A stretch of 47,539 bases of DNA from NCBI GenBank assembly GCA_001644045.1, contig LUUF01000070.1:1-47539 (forward strand), read 5' to 3'. The notes beneath the pieces are model-generated. The model was not told the origin of the DNA, did no database searches, and worked only from the letters and a program-made list of their open reading frames with translations. The translations under genes and the position numbers were made by a program. Positions within the stretch are counted from its first letter, which is position 1. The number at the start of each line of letters is the position of its first letter. Below are positions 29,619-39,094 of this stretch, piece after piece. Origin of the DNA: Methylomonas methanica. GTDB taxonomy: Bacteria > Pseudomonadota > Gammaproteobacteria > Methylococcales > Methylomonadaceae.

Positions 29619-29971
29619 TTTTATTGCTTTAGCCAATTACTCACTATCTCGTAATCACACATAGGGCGAAGAAATAGTGTCAACTTCGGTCGCCGGTCAA
29701 GTGGGGAATGTTTTCTTCTCGGTTTTGTGGACAGCTTACACTTCAGTTCTGTGTTCTTGCGGATTACTCGAAAGTAGCAGGCTGTTCAATTTTTCGGAAC
29801 CAGTTCTACTCACAAAATACGCCATAATGTAGCGCAGCCGCAAGTTGCTGATTTTTCTAGCTACCGGTTATGCTGCGTTGTTTGAAATCAAGAACGATAG
29901 TACCGTAACGGCATTGGCCATTCGCATCAACACGAAGCCGATTACCACAAAGAGATAACCCGAGACCCGCC
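29619..29971. other. Intergenic region before the fumarase gene
   Basis: About 350 bases with no gene, RNA or repeat that I recognise. The part near 29890-29970 precedes the fumarase ATG and presumably holds its promoter; no strong -35/-10 pair stands out. An AAAGAG-type sequence is some 25 bases from the ATG, so the ribosome binding site is weak. Confidence 0.4.
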
Positions 29972-31492
29972 ATGACCACCATCCGCCAAGACGATTTCAT
30001 CCAAAGCATCGCCGATGCGTTGCAGTTTATTTCCTATTACCACCCCAAAGATTTCATTGACGCGCTGTATGCCGCGTATATAAAGGAAGAAAGCCCGGCG
30101 GCGCGGGATGCGATGGCGCAGATTCTGATTAACTCGCGGATGTGTGCGGAAGGCCAACGGCCGATTTGCCAGGACACCGGTATCGTCACGGTGTTTTTGA
30201 AGATAGGCATGGACGTGCGCTGGGATACCCAGCTGGGCGTCAGCGAGATGGTCAACGAAGGCGTGCGTAGAGCTTATCTGCATCCGGACAATGTATTGCG
30301 CGCGTCTATCCTGTCCGATCCGGCCGGCAAGCGTATCAATACCAAGGACAACACGCCGGCGGTGGTGCACATGGAACTGGTACCGGGCGACAAGGTAGAC
30401 GTGGAAGTAGCCGCGAAAGGCGGCGGCTCGGAAGCCAAGTCCAAATTCGTGATGCTCAATCCGGCCGACAATATCGTCGATTGGGTGTTAAAAACCGTGC
30501 CGACCATGGGCGCCGGTTGGTGTCCGCCCGGCATTTTGGGCATAGGCATCGGCGGCACCGCCGAGAAAGCCATGATTTTGGCCAAGCAGGCTTGCATGGG
30601 CTCTATCGACATTCAGGATTTGCTGGCCCGCGGCCCAAGCAATGCGTTGGAAGAACTGCGGCTGGAGTTGTACGACAAAGTCAACGCGCTGGGCATCGGT
30701 GCCCAAGGTTTGGGCGGTTTGACCACAGTGCTGGATGTCAAAATCCTCGATTACCCAACCCATGCCGCCAACAAGCCGGTGGCGATGATCCCCAACTGCG
30801 CCGCCACCCGCCACGCGCATTTTGTGTTGGACGGCTCCGGTCCGGCCATTTTGACGCCGCCCAAATTATCGGACTGGCCGGAAATTGCCCAATCGGCCAG
30901 CACGGCCCGCCGGGTCAATATCGATGGCCTGACTAAACAGGACGTCGCCGGCTGGAAACCCGGTGAGACCTTGTTGCTCAGCGGCACCTTGCTGACCGGC
31001 CGCGACGCTGCACACAAGCGCATCGTCGATCTGCTGAAAAAGGGTGAACCGTTACCGGACGGCGTGGATTTAACAGACAAATTTATTTATTACGTCGGCC
31101 CGGTCGACCCAGTACGCGACGAAGTGGTCGGTCCGGCCGGCCCGACCACCGCGACGCGGATGGATAGTTTCACGGATATCGTGCTGGAAAAAACCGGTCT
31201 ATTGGGCATGATCGGCAAATCAGAACGCGGCCCGAAAGCGATAGAGGCCATCGCCAAACACAAGGCGGTTTACTTGATCGCGATTGGCGGCGCGGCCTAT
31301 TTAGTCTCCAAGGCCATCAAGCAGGCGCGGGTCGTGGCCTTTCCAGAACTGGGCATGGAAGCGATTCACGAGTTTGTCGTCGAGGACATGCCGGTGACTG
31401 TGGCGGTGGATAGTCGCGGGGAATCGATTCATAACACTGCGCCCAAAGAATGGCAGTCGAAAATCGGCAAAATTCCGGTGGTGTTGGCGTAA
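29972..31492 (+). CDS. Class I fumarate hydratase (4Fe-4S)
   Basis: A 506-residue single-chain class I fumarase, which interconverts fumarate and L-malate in the TCA cycle. The alpha part (1-300) carries the three Cys expected to ligate the 4Fe-4S cluster: C66 (RPICQDTG), C208 (QACMGSID) and C276 (PNCAATRH). The beta part (about 320-506) has GRDAAHKRI, GPTTATRMD and a GIGGAAYL-like segment (IAIGGAAYLVSKAI). Length matches other fused class I enzymes. Such enzymes are oxygen- and superoxide-sensitive. The gene appears monocistronic. Confidence 0.95.
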   Translation: MTTIRQDDFIQSIADALQFISYYHPKDFIDALYAAYIKEESPAARDAMAQILINSRMCAEGQRPICQDTGIVTVFLKIGMDVRWDTQLGVSEMVNEGVRRAYLHPDNVLRASILSDPAGKRINTKDNTPAVVHMELVPGDKVDVEVAAKGGGSEAKSKFVMLNPADNIVDWVLKTVPTMGAGWCPPGILGIGIGGTAEKAMILAKQACMGSIDIQDLLARGPSNALEELRLELYDKVNALGIGAQGLGGLTTVLDVKILDYPTHAANKPVAMIPNCAATRHAHFVLDGSGPAILTPPKLSDWPEIAQSASTARRVNIDGLTKQDVAGWKPGETLLLSGTLLTGRDAAHKRIVDLLKKGEPLPDGVDLTDKFIYYVGPVDPVRDEVVGPAGPTTATRMDSFTDIVLEKTGLLGMIGKSERGPKAIEAIAKHKAVYLIAIGGAAYLVSKAIKQARVVAFPELGMEAIHEFVVEDMPVTVAVDSRGESIHNTAPKEWQSKIGKIPVVLA

Positions 31493-31535
31493 ACTTTAAA
31501 TCGATCGGCAAAATAGAGACGCCGGGGTTGCGTCT

Positions 31536-32105
31536 CTAAGCCACGTCTTCGAACACTATCCCCTCATAAATCTCGGCAACGGCCAATTCCAGGCCGATAG
31601 ATTGCAACACCGCCGGCTCGCCGGCTTGATACAGCCGCAAATCCCATTGCGCGTCGCGGCTATAGCATTCGACACGCTGCGTATCCTGCGCGATCAACAC
31701 GTACTCTTCCAGGCTGGTCAATTTGCGGTATTGATGAAATTTTTCGGCGCGGTCGTAGCGTTCGGTGGCATCGGATAGCACTTCGACGATCAACTTCGGC
31801 TGGCTGTTGTAATGCTCGGCGGTGTCGGCGGCGGAACAAGTCACGTGTAGATCCGGGTAAAAGAAGCAGTCGTCGCGGGCAGATTGGACGTGTACTTTCA
31901 TATCCGAATTGAACACCCGGCACGGCGAGCCGCGTAAATGCGCGAAAACCAATCCCGCCAGGTTCATGCTGATGATGTTGTGAGCCCTTTTCGCGCCTGC
32001 CATCGCATAAACATCGCCATTAATATATTCATGCTTGATGTCGCTGACCAGTTCGCCTTGCAGATAATCCGCGACGCTGATCGATAATTTTTCCGCTAAA
32101 GCCAT
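31536..32105 (-). CDS. Uma2-family (DUF820) putative nuclease
   Basis: A 189-residue protein of the Uma2/DUF820 family, which has a PD-(D/E)xK nuclease-like fold. Visible family segments are DIKHEYINGDVYAMAG (about 21-36), CFFYPDLHVTC near 80-90, PKLIVEVLSDATERYDRAEK (about 103-122) and LEEYVLI. The Asp of YPDL, the Glu of IVEVL and nearby Lys are candidate active-site residues. Family members are abundant in cyanobacteria and scattered elsewhere, often with no known partner. The real role is unknown. It is transcribed towards the fumarase gene and is divergent from the AraC regulator. Confidence 0.88.
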   Translation of the reverse strand: MALAEKLSISVADYLQGELVSDIKHEYINGDVYAMAGAKRAHNIISMNLAGLVFAHLRGSPCRVFNSDMKVHVQSARDDCFFYPDLHVTCSAADTAEHYNSQPKLIVEVLSDATERYDRAEKFHQYRKLTSLEEYVLIAQDTQRVECYSRDAQWDLRLYQAGEPAVLQSIGLELAVAEIYEGIVFEDVA

Positions 32106-32258
32106 CTACGTTTCCTCGTGTTCGCCTACCGACGATTTTAGCGGCTACTGGCGTTAAGCGATAGCGTCTAGCCAAAACCGTGGGTTGTATTCCGCTATCG
32201 ATTGGCCGACTTGAAAAATAATGGCTAAACTCAAAACGCCTTTTCCGTTTGGTTGACC

Positions 32259-33263
32259 ATGCAAATCGCTTCTTTAATATTCATCGGGTTTTCTTTAGGC
32301 GCGGCAATGTTATTAATCGTCGGCAACCTCTTGCAACGTCAGGAACTGCAACCCAGCTCCGGGCAATGGGCCGGATTTCTGTTGATCGCAGGCCTGGCGA
32401 GTATTCAAATGCTGCATTTGGGCTGGTCATTAAACCGATTCGATTACCTGCATGCCCCGCTGTATTTACTGCTACTTTACAGCATCGCCCCCAGTTTCTA
32501 TTTCTACGCCCGGCAACTCTTGCGCGCCGAAACCGGCTGTCGCTGGTGCGACACGCTGCATATCTTGCCGTTTGCGCTATGCCTGATTTTGCCTTATCAA
32601 ATGGCCTTGCCCGGTGCATTTTTAGTCGGCAGCGGCTACTTGTTGTGGCTGGCAAAAGCGGTCTATGGGTTGCGCGAACAGCGCCGGCGTTTTCATCTGG
32701 AACTATTGGCGCTGGGGACATTGTTCGCCATAGCGTTGGCTGTGTTGGTGCTAGGTTTTATTTGGCCCTTGCTTAACGAAGCCGACTTTATTGGCGCGTA
32801 CAGCATCTTGATCGGTTTGGCGTTCTTTGCGGTGACGCTGACTTTGCTGCGCTTCCCCGGCATCGCCGCCGACGTGTCGGAAGCTGTGCAAGCGGTTTAT
32901 GCGGAATCGACATTAAAAAATATCGATAAGCCGGCGGTGCTGGCCAAGCTCGACGAGCTGATGAAGCAGGACAAACTTTACACCCTGGAAACCCTAAATT
33001 TGGCCCTGCTGGCCGAGCAATTGGCGTTGAGCCAACATCAATTATCCGAGCTGATCAATACCGAGTTTCAACAAGGCTTTTCCCGTTACATTCGCGAGCA
33101 GCGCATAGCCGCAGCGAAAAAACTGTTATTGGTGGAACCCAATACGTCGGTACTGTCGATAGGCCTGACAGTAGGCTTCAGCACGCAGTCCAATTTCTAC
33201 GCAGCGTTTCGCGACATCGTCGGCGTGGCACCCGGACAATATCGAAAAACACACGATTCCTAA
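32259..33263 (+). CDS. Membrane-anchored AraC-family transcriptional regulator
   Basis: A 334-residue protein with seven or so hydrophobic helices in the first 200 residues (for example IFIGFSLGAAMLLIVGNLL, LYLLLLYSIAPSFYFYA, LIGLAFFAVTLTLL). A C-terminal AraC/XylS double helix-turn-helix follows (about 240-330): LALLAEQLALSQHQLSELI, then SIGLTVGFSTQSNFYAAF ending with VAPGQYRK. A membrane sensor part coupled to DNA binding suggests it responds to an envelope or lipid signal. ATG at 32259 is preferred over an in-frame TTG six bases earlier. It lies 162 bases upstream of the SDR-DUF2269-DUF4166 operon and may control it; this is inferred from position. Confidence 0.88.
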   Translation: MQIASLIFIGFSLGAAMLLIVGNLLQRQELQPSSGQWAGFLLIAGLASIQMLHLGWSLNRFDYLHAPLYLLLLYSIAPSFYFYARQLLRAETGCRWCDTLHILPFALCLILPYQMALPGAFLVGSGYLLWLAKAVYGLREQRRRFHLELLALGTLFAIALAVLVLGFIWPLLNEADFIGAYSILIGLAFFAVTLTLLRFPGIAADVSEAVQAVYAESTLKNIDKPAVLAKLDELMKQDKLYTLETLNLALLAEQLALSQHQLSELINTEFQQGFSRYIREQRIAAAKKLLLVEPNTSVLSIGLTVGFSTQSNFYAAFRDIVGVAPGQYRKTHDS

Positions 33264-33425
33264 ACCAAAAACTCCATTTTTATAATTTTGTAATTCCGTA
33301 AATATTTGAAGTTTATGGCTTTATCTCCAGCGTAAATTATTTATATTCCTGTCCTATCAATTTGGAAGTTCGTCCAAGTTGCTGTCGTTAACCTGCTCCC
33401 GCCTCTCAACTTTTGGAGCAGAACC

Positions 33426-34715
33426 ATGAATATTCTATTAACTGGTGCGACCGGTTTTATCGGCAGCGCTGTGCTGTGCGAATTGCTGCGACAGGGTCAC
33501 CTGATCACGGCCTGTTGCCGCCATCCCGAACGCCTGCTGGTCGATAATCCAAATCTGACGCCACTAACCTTGGATTTTGCCAAGGCAACCACGATCGATT
33601 CCTGGCTGCCGCATCTGCAAAACATCGACGCAATAGTCAATTGCGTGGGCATCATTGCCGAGAACAAAAGCCAAAGCTTTGCCCAATTGCATACCCAAGT
33701 ACCAATAGCCTTGTTCCAGGCGGGTGCACGCGCCGGCGTAAAAAAAATCGTGCAACTTTCGGCTCTGGGTGCCGACGCGAACGCCGAGTCGTCTTACCAC
33801 CTCAGCAAAAGAGCCGCCGACGATGTCTTGCGTGAATTAGCGATGGACTGGTTTGTGTTGCAACCCTCGCTGGTTTACGGCCCCGGCGGGCAAAGTAATA
33901 GCTTGTTTCATGCCTTGGCGACTTTGCCTGTACATCTGCTCCCGGATGGCGGGCAGCAGTTGTTGCAGCCGATACATATCGACGATGTAACCGCCGCCGT
34001 CAGCCGTTGTCTTGAACCGGCTGTGTCCGACCGCAAGACCCTGACCTTGGTCGGCCCCAGTCCGATAAGTTATGCTGACTGGCTGCAAGGGCTTAGGCGG
34101 CGATTGGGCAAACCCAAGGCCAGTACTTGCTCGGTGCATTACCGCTATGCATTGGTTATCGCTGGTTTTGGAAAATGGATGGGCGAGCCGATTTTGAGTA
34201 AAGACAACGTAGCTATGCTGAATCGAGGCAATAGCGCCGATTCCGGTCCAATCAGCGCGTTATTGGGCCGCAGTCCGGTCAGCGTCAGCGAGGCTTTATT
34301 CGAGCAACCGGCCAGCCAGGCCGAGCGTTGGCATGCCGGCTTGTATTTTCTCAAGCCTTTGCTGCGATACACGATTGCCATCGTCTGGCTATGGAGCGGC
34401 ATCACCTCGCTATTTTTCTATCCGCATCAGCTCAGCTACCAGTTATTGGTGCCGCTCGGCATCACCGGCGTCGGCGCGCCAATAGCTTTATACGGCTTGG
34501 CGGCAATGGATATTGCCTTGGGTTTGGCGACCTTGGCGCGATTCAGGTTCAGAAGCCTCATGCTTTGGCAATTCTGGATCGTATTGAGCTATAGCCTGGC
34601 AGTGGTGGCGTGTTTACCGGAATTTTTATTCCACCCGTTCGGCCCGCTACTGAAAAATCTGCCGTTTTTAATGTGCTTGTTGATACTCAAAGAATTGGAA
34701 GGAGAGCAGTCATGA
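33426..34715 (+). CDS. SDR/NAD-dependent epimerase-like oxidoreductase fused to DoxX-like membrane domain
   Basis: A 429-residue fusion. Residues 1-290 are an atypical short-chain dehydrogenase with the NAD(P)-binding GATGFIG motif (7-13) and a YHLSK segment near 123-127 that could hold the catalytic Tyr and Lys. Residues about 305-425 form four hydrophobic helices of the DoxX-like type (IAIVWLWSGITSLFFYP, LYGLAAMDIALGLATLA). The substrate is unknown. It is the first gene of a compact operon; its TGA overlaps the next gene's ATG (ATGA). Confidence 0.85.
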   Translation: MNILLTGATGFIGSAVLCELLRQGHLITACCRHPERLLVDNPNLTPLTLDFAKATTIDSWLPHLQNIDAIVNCVGIIAENKSQSFAQLHTQVPIALFQAGARAGVKKIVQLSALGADANAESSYHLSKRAADDVLRELAMDWFVLQPSLVYGPGGQSNSLFHALATLPVHLLPDGGQQLLQPIHIDDVTAAVSRCLEPAVSDRKTLTLVGPSPISYADWLQGLRRRLGKPKASTCSVHYRYALVIAGFGKWMGEPILSKDNVAMLNRGNSADSGPISALLGRSPVSVSEALFEQPASQAERWHAGLYFLKPLLRYTIAIVWLWSGITSLFFYPHQLSYQLLVPLGITGVGAPIALYGLAAMDIALGLATLARFRFRSLMLWQFWIVLSYSLAVVACLPEFLFHPFGPLLKNLPFLMCLLILKELEGEQS

Positions 34716-35185
34716 TGTATTTATCTTTAAAACTGATCCACATCCTAAGCGCCATTGTGCTGTTCGGCTTGGGTTCCGGCACGGTGTTTTATAAGGTAAT
34801 GGCCGATAAAAGCGGGGATCACGCGGCAATCGCCACGACCAGCAAACACGTGATGCTGGCCGATTGGTGGTTCACCACGCCGACTGTGATTATCCAGCCG
34901 GCGACCGGCGTGTTATTGGCCGAGCAATTGTCGGCCTCGTTCGGCGACGGCTGGTTATGGTGGACGCTGCTGCTGTATTTAATCACCGGCTTATGCTGGT
35001 TGCCGGTGGTGATCTTGCAGATCCGCATGCGGGATATTGCCGTCCAGTCGCTGGCCCAAGGCCGGGCCTTGCCCTACCTGTACCACTATTACGCCAAAAT
35101 CTGGCTGTGGCTGGGCGTGCCGGCCTTCTTCGGCATGATCGGCATCACCACCTTGATGGTATTTCACAATTCACTCTGGAGCTAA
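34712..35185 (+). CDS. DUF2269-family integral membrane protein
   Basis: A 157-residue membrane protein with four predicted helices and the DUF2269 features LKLIHILSAIVLFGLGSGT, a DWWFTTPTVIIQPATG segment and MRDIA. The His and other polar residues within helices suggest a redox- or haem-like site, but this is not shown. The start ATG at 34712 has GGAAGGAGAG just upstream and overlaps the previous stop. The longer open frame to 34610 overlaps the SDR gene and is not credible. It sits between the SDR-DoxX and DUF4166 genes. Confidence 0.87.
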   Translation: MMYLSLKLIHILSAIVLFGLGSGTVFYKVMADKSGDHAAIATTSKHVMLADWWFTTPTVIIQPATGVLLAEQLSASFGDGWLWWTLLLYLITGLCWLPVVILQIRMRDIAVQSLAQGRALPYLYHYYAKIWLWLGVPAFFGMIGITTLMVFHNSLWS

Positions 35186-35188
35186 GCC

Positions 35189-35770
35189 ATGTCCGTGTCA
35201 TTAATGCAAAAAGTGTTGGGCGACGACTGGCAACAATTGCCGGCGGTTATTCAAAGACATTACCGAATCAGCGACGGCCAACAAAGTCGGCTGGTGGGTG
35301 AGATGGCGATAGGTTATCCCAGCTATTTGTTTCCATTGATCTGGGTGATTCATTTGTTTGGTGGTTTGTTGTTGTGGCGAGGGCAGGCGGCACAGGCCGA
35401 AGTCGACAAGACTGCCGACGGCGAACTGTTGGATTGGCAACGGACGATGACATACCCGGACGGCAAAACCGATTGTTTCAGTTCCAGGATGAGCTATGCA
35501 GCCGACCACGAATTGATCGAAACAATCGGTTTCGGCTTTGGTTTGCGCTTGAACGTCAGCGTCGAAAACGGCGAGTTGCTGTATCGCAGCAACGGCCATT
35601 TCTGGCAATGCGGTTCGCTACGCATGAACATTCCGGATTGGCTGTTACTCGGTTCGGCCAGCATCAGCGAACGTGCCGTGTCTGACGACGAGTTTTATCT
35701 GGACTTCAGCATCCGTCACCCCTGGTGGGGCGAGAGCTATTACTACCGGGGTAACTTTCGCTATCGCTGA
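35189..35770 (+). CDS. DUF4166 domain protein
   Basis: A 193-residue protein matching DUF4166. It has an N-terminal LGDDWQQLPAVIQRHY segment (10-25), a hydrophobic stretch (about 44-62, YLFPLIWVIHLFGGLLLW) and beta-rich sequence ending with FYLDFSIRHPWWGESYYYRG, the family's typical C-terminus. It starts 3 bases after DUF2269 and closes the operon. In other genomes DUF4166 can be fused to, or next to, SDR and DoxX-like proteins, so the three probably act together at the membrane. The reaction is unknown. Confidence 0.87.
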   Translation: MSVSLMQKVLGDDWQQLPAVIQRHYRISDGQQSRLVGEMAIGYPSYLFPLIWVIHLFGGLLLWRGQAAQAEVDKTADGELLDWQRTMTYPDGKTDCFSSRMSYAADHELIETIGFGFGLRLNVSVENGELLYRSNGHFWQCGSLRMNIPDWLLLGSASISERAVSDDEFYLDFSIRHPWWGESYYYRGNFRYR

Positions 35771-35795
35771 TATGGTTTATTGACGGGAAGGGCCG

Positions 35796-37010
35796 CTACA
35801 GACCGGGATACAAATGGTGCCCTTCCCAAGCATGATGTGCGGCGTGCATGTCCATCAGGCCTCTGTGTTCCAGTTTTTGCAAACAATCCAGAATAATCGC
35901 GGATAGGTCGGAAAATTCGGTCAGCGTGGGAGTTAGTTCATGCATGGTGCCGCCGCTGTTGACTATCTCAATCAATTTGCCGCCGAGCGCGTGAAATTTT
36001 TGATGCGGCAGTTCGATAGCGTCGAAATCGGAACAGCCGCGAAAATGTTGGCCGGCACCGTAATACCACTTGCCCAGCCGGCAATCGTGATAATCCAACG
36101 GTAGTTGGTAGGCGTTGCGGTCGTTGGCATGCTGCGGGTTGGCGGCAATGCGGACGATGTCGCTGACCAATCTTTTCCGCCATTGGATATGATCGACGAT
36201 GGCCATATGGATCAAGCCGATCGGCAAGCCGGACCAGCGCAAATCCTGCTGGATGAAATAAATGAAATCGCTCAGCGGCAATGGCCGGCTCAACCAATAG
36301 CCTTGCACTTTGGTGCAACCGGATTCCAACAGCATTTGATATTGCAGGTCGGACTCCACGCCTTCCGCGACGATGCCGATATCCAGTTCGTGCGCCATGC
36401 GAATCGAGGTTTCCGCAATCGTTTGATTTTTTTGAGTGTCCAGCATGCGGTTGACGATGCTGCGGTCGAGTTTGATGGTGGTAAACGGCCAATGGCTTAG
36501 GGTTTCCAAGGAGGCATAACCGGTGCCGTAATCGTCCATCGCCAGACCTATACCCGCTTCGCACAGCGATTGAATATGTTTTTTTACGGCGGGGCTGGCG
36601 TTCAGCACCGTGGTTTCGGTGATTTCGATCTGCAGATTTTGGGGTGGAATGTGTAATTGTTCCAGGGTTTCCAGGACCATTTTGCTGAATGTATCGTCGG
36701 CGAAATCCTGGGCGGTCGCATTGAAAGAGGTCACCAGCTCGCTGTCTATATCCGAGAAGATCAACAGATCCCGCGCCAGCTTGCTGAACATCCGGTAAGT
36801 GATGTCTCTGATTTGGCCGGACTGCTCGGCCTGCGGAATGAAACTATCGGGCGGTATGATGCTGCCATCGGGTTTCAGCCAGCGAATCAAGGCTTCCGCG
36901 CCGATGACCTTGCCGGTAATTAACGATACTTTAGGTTGGTAATAGTAAACAAACTCGTCCTTATCCAATCCTTCTAAAATGCTTTGTTCGCTTATTACAA
37001 ATTCAGTCAT
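35796..37010 (-). CDS. EAL-domain phosphodiesterase fused to C-terminal CZB zinc-binding domain
   Basis: A 404-residue soluble protein. Residues 15-255 are an EAL domain: EALIRW at 39-44, QIEITET, DDYGTGYASL, IKLDRS and AEGVE are present, so the residues for metal binding and cyclic-di-GMP hydrolysis look intact. Residues about 280-400 are a CZB domain with DHIQWRKRL, CRLGKWYYG and PHQKFHALG; these supply the 3 His and 1 Cys of the zinc site. CZB domains regulate chemoreceptors or diguanylate cyclases by zinc or hypochlorous acid sensing. Fusion to an EAL domain implies control of cyclic-di-GMP breakdown by zinc or oxidants. ATG at 37010 is chosen; an in-frame TTG at 37076 is less likely. Confidence 0.9.
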   Translation of the reverse strand: MTEFVISEQSILEGLDKDEFVYYYQPKVSLITGKVIGAEALIRWLKPDGSIIPPDSFIPQAEQSGQIRDITYRMFSKLARDLLIFSDIDSELVTSFNATAQDFADDTFSKMVLETLEQLHIPPQNLQIEITETTVLNASPAVKKHIQSLCEAGIGLAMDDYGTGYASLETLSHWPFTTIKLDRSIVNRMLDTQKNQTIAETSIRMAHELDIGIVAEGVESDLQYQMLLESGCTKVQGYWLSRPLPLSDFIYFIQQDLRWSGLPIGLIHMAIVDHIQWRKRLVSDIVRIAANPQHANDRNAYQLPLDYHDCRLGKWYYGAGQHFRGCSDFDAIELPHQKFHALGGKLIEIVNSGGTMHELTPTLTEFSDLSAIILDCLQKLEHRGLMDMHAAHHAWEGHHLYPGL

Positions 37011-37169
37011 ATCTAAAATATCTTGTTGCCGTGTGAGTCCTCGACGATCATATGACTTATAACGACAATCAAGCAAATCAATAGCTTTGTTTAGGCCGTG
37101 GAGTACGCATTATTTATGCAGCGGATTGAACCGATAAGCAAAAAATTGCGCATCAGGAGGAGTTAACGT

Positions 37170-37664
37170 ATGAAAGATCAATCAAGCATCCAATGGCCGG
37201 AGCATTACCATCCGCAAAATTGCCCGGTGCATGTGCGCAATGAACTGGATATGGCGGCACAACCGGAACGGGTTTGGGCTTGGTTGGTGCGGGCGCCTTT
37301 GTGGCCGGCCTGGTATGTCAATTCGGCCAATCTGCGCATCCTGGAAAGTGCCGGCACGGAGCTTAAGCCGGGCACGCGGTTTCGTTGGAAAACGTTTGGC
37401 GTCACCATTACCTCCACCGTGTTGGAGTATGTGCCGAATGAAAGACTGGCTTGGGATGCGAAGGGCTTAGGCGTTGACGCTTATCATGCCTGGCTATTGC
37501 GGCCGAGCGCAAACGGTTGCGATGTACTTACCGAAGAAACCCAACATGGCTGGCTGGCGCGTCTTGGCCAGCTGTTTTTACCGAACAGGATGTCCAAATA
37601 CCACCAAATTTGGTTGGAGTCATTGCAGGACAAGGCTTTGTCGGGATTTCCTGATAGCGATTAG
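37170..37664 (+). CDS. SRPBCC-family (polyketide cyclase/lipid-binding fold) protein
   Basis: A 164-residue START/Bet v 1-like protein. The pattern is typical: a helix around QPERVWAWLVRAPLWPAWY, strands with LKPGTRFRWKTFGVTITSTV, then YVPNERLAWDA and a long C-terminal helix (MSKYHQIWLESLQDKAL). It probably binds a hydrophobic ligand in a helix-grip cavity; no ligand can be inferred. AGGAGG lies 7-8 bases upstream of the ATG. It is divergent from the EAL-CZB gene and has no operon partner. The 160 bases after it show no gene. Confidence 0.83.
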   Translation: MKDQSSIQWPEHYHPQNCPVHVRNELDMAAQPERVWAWLVRAPLWPAWYVNSANLRILESAGTELKPGTRFRWKTFGVTITSTVLEYVPNERLAWDAKGLGVDAYHAWLLRPSANGCDVLTEETQHGWLARLGQLFLPNRMSKYHQIWLESLQDKALSGFPDSD

Positions 37665-37824
37665 TCTATTTTGTCAGATTCGCCCATAGCACTGGCTGGT
37701 GAGCTTCGAGCTATATCCGTGCAGTCTGGATTCGGCATACCTATTATGCCCCAATAAGGTATGCCGAAATGACGATTTTGAGCGTGTCAGGCATTCGCTG
37801 AAGCAATTTGTAAATCAGGTCTTA

Positions 37825-38901
37825 TTAACCCTCTTCCGCGACCAAGCTGGGGTAATCGGTATAGCCAATTTTCGGGTCCTGCCCCGCCGCACCATAAAAG
37901 GTCTCGGCATGGTAGGGATTCAGAGCCACATTCAGTTGCAGGCGGCGGACCAAATCGGGATTGGCAATGTAATCCTTACCAAACGAGACAGCATCCGCTT
38001 CGCCGGCGGCAATGACTTGCTGAGCGGTTTCCCGATTAAAACCTTCGTTGGCAATCAGCACACCGCCAAAACGCTTTTTTAACGCCGGGCTGATACGGTT
38101 TTCTCCGAGCGATTCGCGGGTAAAAATGAACGCAATGCCGCGTTTGCCTAATTGCTCGGCTAAATAGCCAAATGTATTTAACGGATAGGAATCACCCATG
38201 GTATGCGAGTCGCCCCTGGGGGCAAGATGCACGCCGACTCGACCAGCACCCCATACCGAAATGGCGGCATCCGTCACTTCCAGCATTAGACGGGCGCGGT
38301 TTTCCACTGATCCGCCGTAGGCATCGGTTCTTTTGTTGGTGCTGTCCTGCAAAAACTGGTCTAGCAAATAGCCATTGGCGCCGTGAATCTCCACGCCGTC
38401 AAAACCGGCGCGTTTGGCATTTTCCGCACCTTTGCGGTAAGTTTCGACAATGCCTGGGATTTCGCTGATGTCCAAGGCTCTGGGTGTCACGTAGTCGCGC
38501 ATTGGCCGCAGTAGGCTGACATGCCCCAAGGGCGCAATCGCACTGGGGGCGACGGGCAGCTCGCCGCTTAGGTAATCCGGATGAGACACCCGACCGACGT
38601 GCCAAAGTTGCAGGAAAATTCGCCCGCCGGCAGAGTGAACCGCTTGAGTAACCTTGGTCCAGCCTGCCACTTGCTCATCCGACCAGATGCCTGGTGTATC
38701 GGGGTAACCTACCCCTTGTGCGGACACGCTGGTGGCCTCGCTTAAGATCAGCCCGGCATCCGCTCGCTGCGCGTAGTATTCGGCCATCAGCTCGTTAGGC
38801 ACGCGGCCGGCACTGGCCCGGCAACGCGTTAAAGGCGCTAACACGATGCGGTTAGGTAAATTAATGTCGCCAACTTTGATGGGGTCAAACAGATTGCTCA
38901 T
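37825..38901 (-). CDS. Old Yellow Enzyme-family alkene reductase (NemA-like)
   Basis: A 358-residue FMN-dependent NADPH oxidoreductase. Hallmarks are LFDPIKVGDINLPNRIVLAP with TRCRA (residues 3-28), QLWHVGRVSHPDY near 100, VEIHGANGYLLDQFLQ with the substrate-binding His-x-x-Asn pair, RVGVHLAPRGD, and GDADAVSFGKDYIANPDL-like sequence towards the end. Family members reduce activated alkenes, nitro-compounds and N-ethylmaleimide. It stands alone on the minus strand; the start ATG at 38901 is preceded by GGAGACC. It is adjacent to the left boundary of the yicC-linked island. Confidence 0.93.
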   Translation of the reverse strand: MSNLFDPIKVGDINLPNRIVLAPLTRCRASAGRVPNELMAEYYAQRADAGLILSEATSVSAQGVGYPDTPGIWSDEQVAGWTKVTQAVHSAGGRIFLQLWHVGRVSHPDYLSGELPVAPSAIAPLGHVSLLRPMRDYVTPRALDISEIPGIVETYRKGAENAKRAGFDGVEIHGANGYLLDQFLQDSTNKRTDAYGGSVENRARLMLEVTDAAISVWGAGRVGVHLAPRGDSHTMGDSYPLNTFGYLAEQLGKRGIAFIFTRESLGENRISPALKKRFGGVLIANEGFNRETAQQVIAAGEADAVSFGKDYIANPDLVRRLQLNVALNPYHAETFYGAAGQDPKIGYTDYPSLVAEEG

Positions 38902-39094
38902 GTGGTCTCCGTATTAAATGCAATTCGTAGCTGTTTTACCTTACAACACACTATCCAGCCAGGTATTTCGATGAAACCGGCACATTTCAAATGCCTCTTT
39001 CAATGGCCCACCCGAAGCCCCTTTCTTAATAGGGCGCCAATAAAAATGGCATTTTTCCCATATAGGCCGTTACGGGATTGCATACAAAAGCTAC

